DNA of 8,583 bases, from positions 1 to 8,583 of the forward strand of contig WFQA01000038.1 of the NCBI GenBank assembly GCA_015487255.1, read 5' to 3'. The notes beneath the pieces were generated by a model, which was not told where the DNA came from, ran no database searches, and saw only the letters and a list, made by a program, of their open reading frames with translations. Shown in pieces: positions 6,423 through 8,583 of the stretch (positions are counted from its first letter, which is position 1; each line of letters starts with the position of its first letter). Position numbers and translations under genes: made by a program. Origin of the DNA: Paracoccaceae bacterium (lineage in GTDB: Bacteria; Pseudomonadota; Alphaproteobacteria; Rhodobacterales; Rhodobacteraceae).

Positions 6423-6571
6423 TGGTGTATCTCCTGGAGTTTCATTGATTTCGCCCCTGCACTATCCCTAATAGCGATTCTCTGCAAGGCCATCATAACT
6501 GACAAAAACACTTGTTTTTGCCCAAGGCCCGGTTAAACTGCTGCACTGCAACATAACGCGAAAGATATGAT
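6423..6571. promoter_or_regulatory. Divergent control region between mdh and mcl2
   Basis: This 149-bp gap must serve both transcription directions. On the minus strand TTGTCA (6505-6500, 5 of 6 to the -35 consensus) and GAGAAT (6482-6477, 4 of 6 to the -10) are 17 bp apart, a reasonable sigma-70 promoter for mdh with a leader of about 45-50 nt. No comparably good promoter is seen for mcl2; CATAAC at 6552-6557 is a weak -10. The mcl2 ribosome-binding site is also poor (GAAAG before the ATG). An 18-bp dyad at 6503-6520 touches the mdh -35. Confidence 0.45.
6503..6520. promoter_or_regulatory. Operator-like palindrome CAAAAACA-CT-TGTTTTTG
   Basis: Two perfectly complementary 8-base arms with a 2-base centre lie in the mdh/mcl2 divergent region and overlap three bases of the proposed mdh -35 box. 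Position and symmetry suit a repressor or dual-acting regulator controlling both directions. The T-run in the right arm is too short and internal for a convincing terminator. The binding protein is unknown. Confidence 0.4.
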
Positions 6572-7420
6572 ATGTCCCACCCTTACCGTTCGGTGCTTTA
6601 TCTGCCTGGCTCGCGGATGGGGGTGCTGGAAAAGGCCCGCGATCTGCCCGCCGATGCGCTGATCTTTGATCTGGAGGATGCCGTCGCCCCGGATGACAAA
6701 CCCCGGGCACGGCTGCTGGTCAGCGAAATGGTGCAGCACGACTACGGGATGCGCAAAAGGCTGATCCGGATAAACGGGCTGGATACCCCGTGGGGGCAGG
6801 AGGACCTGAGCGCCGCGATAGAAGCCGCGCCGGATGGCATTTTGCTGCCCAAGGTCAACAGCGCGGCCGAGCTACAGGCCATCGCCGCGCAATTGCGCGG
6901 CAACACCCGGCTCTGGGCGATGATGGAAACCCCGCTGGGCATACTCAATGCCAGAGAAATCGCCGCCAGCACCCCGTTGCTGGAGGGTTTGGTGATGGGC
7001 ACTAATGACCTGATAAAAGAGCTGTTTGCCAGCCATGTGCCCACCCGCGCCCCGGTGCTGACTGCGCTTTCCACCTGCCTGCTGGCGGCGCGCGCCCATG
7101 GGCTGGTCTGTGTGGACGGGGTTTATAATGCCTTTAAGGACGAGGCGGGGCTGAAAGCCGAGTGCGAACAGGGCCTTGCGATGGGGTTTGATGGCAAAAC
7201 CCTGATCCACCCGGCTCAAATTGCCGTTACCAATGCAGTATTTGCCCCGGATGAGGCGGCGCTGGAGCTGGCCCGGCGTTATATAAAAGCCTTTGAAAGC
7301 AGTGCTGGCGTGGCGGTTGTCGATGGCAGGATCGTCGAAAACCTGCATGTGGAAAATGCCGTGCGTTTGCTGACCAAGGCAGATATGATCGCCAAAATGA
7401 ACAAAGGGGAAAGATCATGA
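6572..7420 (+). CDS. mcl2: (3S)-malyl-CoA thioesterase (HpcH/HpaI, CitE-like family)
   Basis: A 282-residue protein of the citrate lyase beta / malyl-CoA lyase fold. Conserved features: RSVLYLPGS (6-14), FDLEDAVAP (32-40), Arg67 in IRINGLDT (65-72), LPKVN (92-96), Mg2+ ligands Glu119 (MMETPLGI) and Asp146 (GTNDLIKEL), and GFDGKTLIHPAQI (205-217). Its length and sequence, including the VYNAF.DE.GL.AECEQG and VAVVDGRIVENLHV stretches, agree with my recollection of Rhodobacter sphaeroides Mcl2 rather than the longer Mcl1 lyase. Known for Mcl2: hydrolysis of (3S)-malyl-CoA to malate and CoA, the last step of the apparent malate synthase activity in ethylmalonyl-CoA pathway organisms. The setting, with mch downstream and mdh divergent, supports this. 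The stop overlaps the next start as ATGA. A CitE-like lyase of other specificity is the main alternative. Confidence 0.85.
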   Translation: MSHPYRSVLYLPGSRMGVLEKARDLPADALIFDLEDAVAPDDKPRARLLVSEMVQHDYGMRKRLIRINGLDTPWGQEDLSAAIEAAPDGILLPKVNSAAELQAIAAQLRGNTRLWAMMETPLGILNAREIAASTPLLEGLVMGTNDLIKELFASHVPTRAPVLTALSTCLLAARAHGLVCVDGVYNAFKDEAGLKAECEQGLAMGFDGKTLIHPAQIAVTNAVFAPDEAALELARRYIKAFESSAGVAVVDGRIVENLHVENAVRLLTKADMIAKMNKGERS

Positions 7421-7980
7421 ACTTACTTATTGCCGGGCTGGTGCTGTGGAGTGCGGGCCACTTTTTCAAGAGCCTCGCGCCGCAAATGCGCGCGGGCATG
7501 GATGAAAAACTGGGTAAAATCGGCGGCAAGGCCGTTATGGGGGTGGTATTGCTGATCGCCACCGTGATGATCGTCAAGGGTTTTCGCGCCGCCCCGATGG
7601 AGCCGGCCTTTAACCCGCCGTTTTGGGGGAAATACCTGAACTCGTTGCTGATGATCTTTGCGGTAGCCCTGATCGGCATGGGCAAATCCAAGGGGAAGAT
7701 GCGCAGCGTGCTGCGCCATCCGATGCTCTGGGGCGTGGTGATCTGGGCTTTTGCGCATTTGCTGGTTAATGGTGATGTGGCCTCGGTGGTGCTTTTTGGC
7801 GGGCTGGGAATTTGGGCATTGGCTGAAATGGTGCTGATCAACAAGGCCCAGGGTGCATGGGTGCGCCCGGCGCCGGGGCCGGTCTCGGGGGATATCAAGT
7901 GGCTGGTGATCTCGGCGGTGGTGTTTGTGGTGATCGTGGCCGTGCACACATGGATCGGCCCGGCGCCGTTTGGAGGATAA
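7417..7980 (+). CDS. NnrU family integral membrane protein
   Basis: A 187-residue protein with about six hydrophobic segments (roughly 1-18, 38-56, 73-89, 102-118, 122-141, 160-180) and the NnrU pattern RHPMLWGVVIWAFAHLLVNGD (100-120) followed by LFGGLGIWALAE. Conserved-looking histidines are 15, 101 and 114. Known: the family is named for a Rhodobacter gene linked to nitrite/nitric oxide reduction, and plant members (zeta-carotene isomerase Z-ISO) are heme-binding isomerases. Whether this copy binds heme is inference. The start overlaps the mcl2 stop (ATGA), with a GGGGAAAG as ribosome-binding site. The same gene sits between mcl2 and mch in relatives as I recall, so it is probably a fixed passenger of this operon with unknown metabolic role. 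A denitrification role is not supported by neighbours. Confidence 0.88.
   Translation: MNLLIAGLVLWSAGHFFKSLAPQMRAGMDEKLGKIGGKAVMGVVLLIATVMIVKGFRAAPMEPAFNPPFWGKYLNSLLMIFAVALIGMGKSKGKMRSVLRHPMLWGVVIWAFAHLLVNGDVASVVLFGGLGIWALAEMVLINKAQGAWVRPAPGPVSGDIKWLVISAVVFVVIVAVHTWIGPAPFGG
7972..7976 (+). promoter_or_regulatory. Strong Shine-Dalgarno GGAGG fixing the DUF1737 start
   Basis: GGAGG lies in the last codons of the NnrU-like gene, 5 nt before the ATG at 7982. It supports that ATG over an in-frame TTG at 7970, which would overlap the SD itself. Confidence 0.8.
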
Positions 7981-7981
7981 A

Positions 7982-8185
7982 ATGCTGGCATACAGATTGC
8001 TGACCGAGGATGACACATCGGCCTTTTGCCACAAGGTTACCGAGGCGCTGGCCAAGGGCTGGTCCTTGCAAGGTGACCCGGTGATGACCTTTGATTCGGC
8101 CCGCGGCGTGGTGCGCTGTGCCCAGGCGGTGGTGAAGGAATACGCGGGCGAATACACATCCGATATGAAACTGGGGCAGATATGA
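7982..8185 (+). CDS. DUF1737 small protein
   Basis: A 67-residue soluble protein matching the DUF1737 pattern: YRLLTEDDTSAFCHKVTEAL (4-23), GW.LQGDP (26-33) and CAQAVVKEY (46-54). The family is a short single-domain unit of unknown function, common in Proteobacteria. The ATG follows the NnrU stop after one base and its own stop overlaps the mch start (ATGA), so it is firmly inside the operon. No catalytic residues can be assigned; Cys16 and Cys46 are the only cysteines. The tight coupling between two pathway enzymes suggests co-regulation, but no role can be read from the sequence. Confidence 0.85.
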   Translation: MLAYRLLTEDDTSAFCHKVTEALAKGWSLQGDPVMTFDSARGVVRCAQAVVKEYAGEYTSDMKLGQI

Positions 8186-8583
8186 GCAAGACCCGGGCTG
8201 GCTTTTTCTTTGAGGATTACCGGCTCGGGCAGGTTTTTGAGCATGCCACCCCGCGCACGATCTCGGGTGGCGAGCGGGCATTATATACCGCGCTCTACCC
8301 CGGCCGTTTTGCGCTTTACTCATCGGATGAATTCGCGCGCAATTGCGGGCTGAAAGAAAGCCCGATCGAGGATCTGGCGGCGTTTCACATCGTCTTTGGC
8401 AAAACCGTGCCGGATATTTCGCTGAACGCGGTGGCCAATCTGGGCTATGCCGAGTGCCGGTTTTTAAAGCCGGTCTATGCAGGAGATACATTGACCACCG
8501 GCTCGGAAGTGATCGGGCTGAAGCAGAATTCCAGTGGCAAGAGCGGGGTTGTCTGGCTGCGCTCGACCGGCATAAACCAACAC
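8182..8583 (+). CDS. mch: Mesaconyl-CoA hydratase (MaoC-like), N-terminal part, cut by right edge
   Basis: Only 134 codons are seen; the full enzyme is about 340 residues with two hot-dog (MaoC-like) halves. The N-terminus SKTRAGFFFEDYRLGQVFEHATPRTIS (2-28), the segment RFALYSSDEFA (42-52) and AAFHIVFGKTVPDISLNAVANLGYAE (66-91) agree with Mch of Rhodobacterales as I remember it. GDTLTTGSEVIGLKQNSSGKSG (101-122) is the typical hot-dog strand region. Known reaction: reversible hydration of mesaconyl-C1-CoA to (2R,3S)-beta-methylmalyl-CoA in the ethylmalonyl-CoA pathway. The start overlaps the DUF1737 stop by ATGA. Co-occurrence with mcl2 supports the assignment over a generic MaoC dehydratase. 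The C-terminal half is outside the window. Confidence 0.88.
   Translation, partial: MSKTRAGFFFEDYRLGQVFEHATPRTISGGERALYTALYPGRFALYSSDEFARNCGLKESPIEDLAAFHIVFGKTVPDISLNAVANLGYAECRFLKPVYAGDTLTTGSEVIGLKQNSSGKSGVVWLRSTGINQH

Noticed and set aside
6572..7420. Possible identity as Mcl1 (malyl-CoA/beta-methylmalyl-CoA lyase) or citrate lyase beta subunit.
   Set aside because: It is shorter than Mcl1 (about 318 residues), matches the Mcl2-type sequence pattern, and there are no citrate lyase alpha or gamma genes nearby. Not absolutely excluded.
7423..8244. A 273-codon open frame on the minus strand opposite the NnrU/DUF1737 genes (and a similar 263-codon one at 7227-8018).
   Set aside because: It lies antisense to well-supported genes, its translation is His/Arg/Pro-rich low-quality sequence typical of GC-rich shadow frames, and it has no convincing ribosome-binding site or domain.
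1..8583. Search for mobile elements, CRISPR arrays, tRNA genes, toxin-antitoxin pairs or a defence island.
   Set aside because: No transposase, integrase, regularly spaced repeats, tRNA-like folds or defence domains were seen; nearly all the window is occupied by core metabolic genes and small passenger genes.

Overview
The window is chromosomal DNA of an alphaproteobacterium, most likely a member of the Rhodobacteraceae (Rhodobacterales). The basis is moderately high GC, the mdh / sucC / sucD block, and a divergent mcl2 - nnrU-like - DUF1737 - mch cluster typical of organisms using the ethylmalonyl-CoA pathway. This assignment rests on protein families recognised by eye, not on a database search. 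No tRNA, rRNA, CRISPR array, insertion sequence or phage gene is visible.

Layout. The minus strand carries a long series of co-oriented genes, read right to left: mdh (6422-5460), a predicted secreted protein with an EF-hand-like loop (5389-4202), sucC (4005-2812), a Pro/Glu-rich lipoprotein (2815-2270), a small three-helix membrane protein (2228-1887), sucD (1870-989), a DUF805 membrane protein (987-466) and the N-terminal part of a sulfotransferase-like protein (466 to the left edge). Most genes from sucC onward are tightly packed (ATGA, TGATG or 1-nt junctions). The main breaks are a hairpin plus T-tract between mdh and the secreted protein, and a 196-bp gap before sucC. That gap holds two unusual dyads: paired TGTGATCACA palindromes 21 bp apart, and a long-range bulged inverted repeat abutting the sucC Shine-Dalgarno. 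The plus strand carries mcl2 (6572-7420), an NnrU-family membrane protein (7417-7980), a DUF1737 protein (7982-8185) and mch (8182 to the right edge), with ATGA overlaps or a 1-nt gap.

How the genes fit together. In the ethylmalonyl-CoA pathway, mesaconyl-CoA hydratase (Mch) makes beta-methylmalyl-CoA, which a lyase encoded elsewhere splits to glyoxylate and propionyl-CoA. Glyoxylate and acetyl-CoA then give malyl-CoA, which Mcl2 hydrolyses to malate. Malate enters the TCA cycle at malate dehydrogenase, and propionyl-CoA enters as succinyl-CoA, the substrate of SucCD. The divergent block therefore places acetate/C2 assimilation next to the TCA enzymes that receive its products, across a 149-bp shared regulatory region.

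The best candidates for something undescribed are the passenger genes embedded in the suc operon (secreted EF-hand-like protein, lipoprotein, small membrane protein, DUF805, sulfotransferase) and the two dyads in front of sucC. No obvious new defence or mobile system is present.
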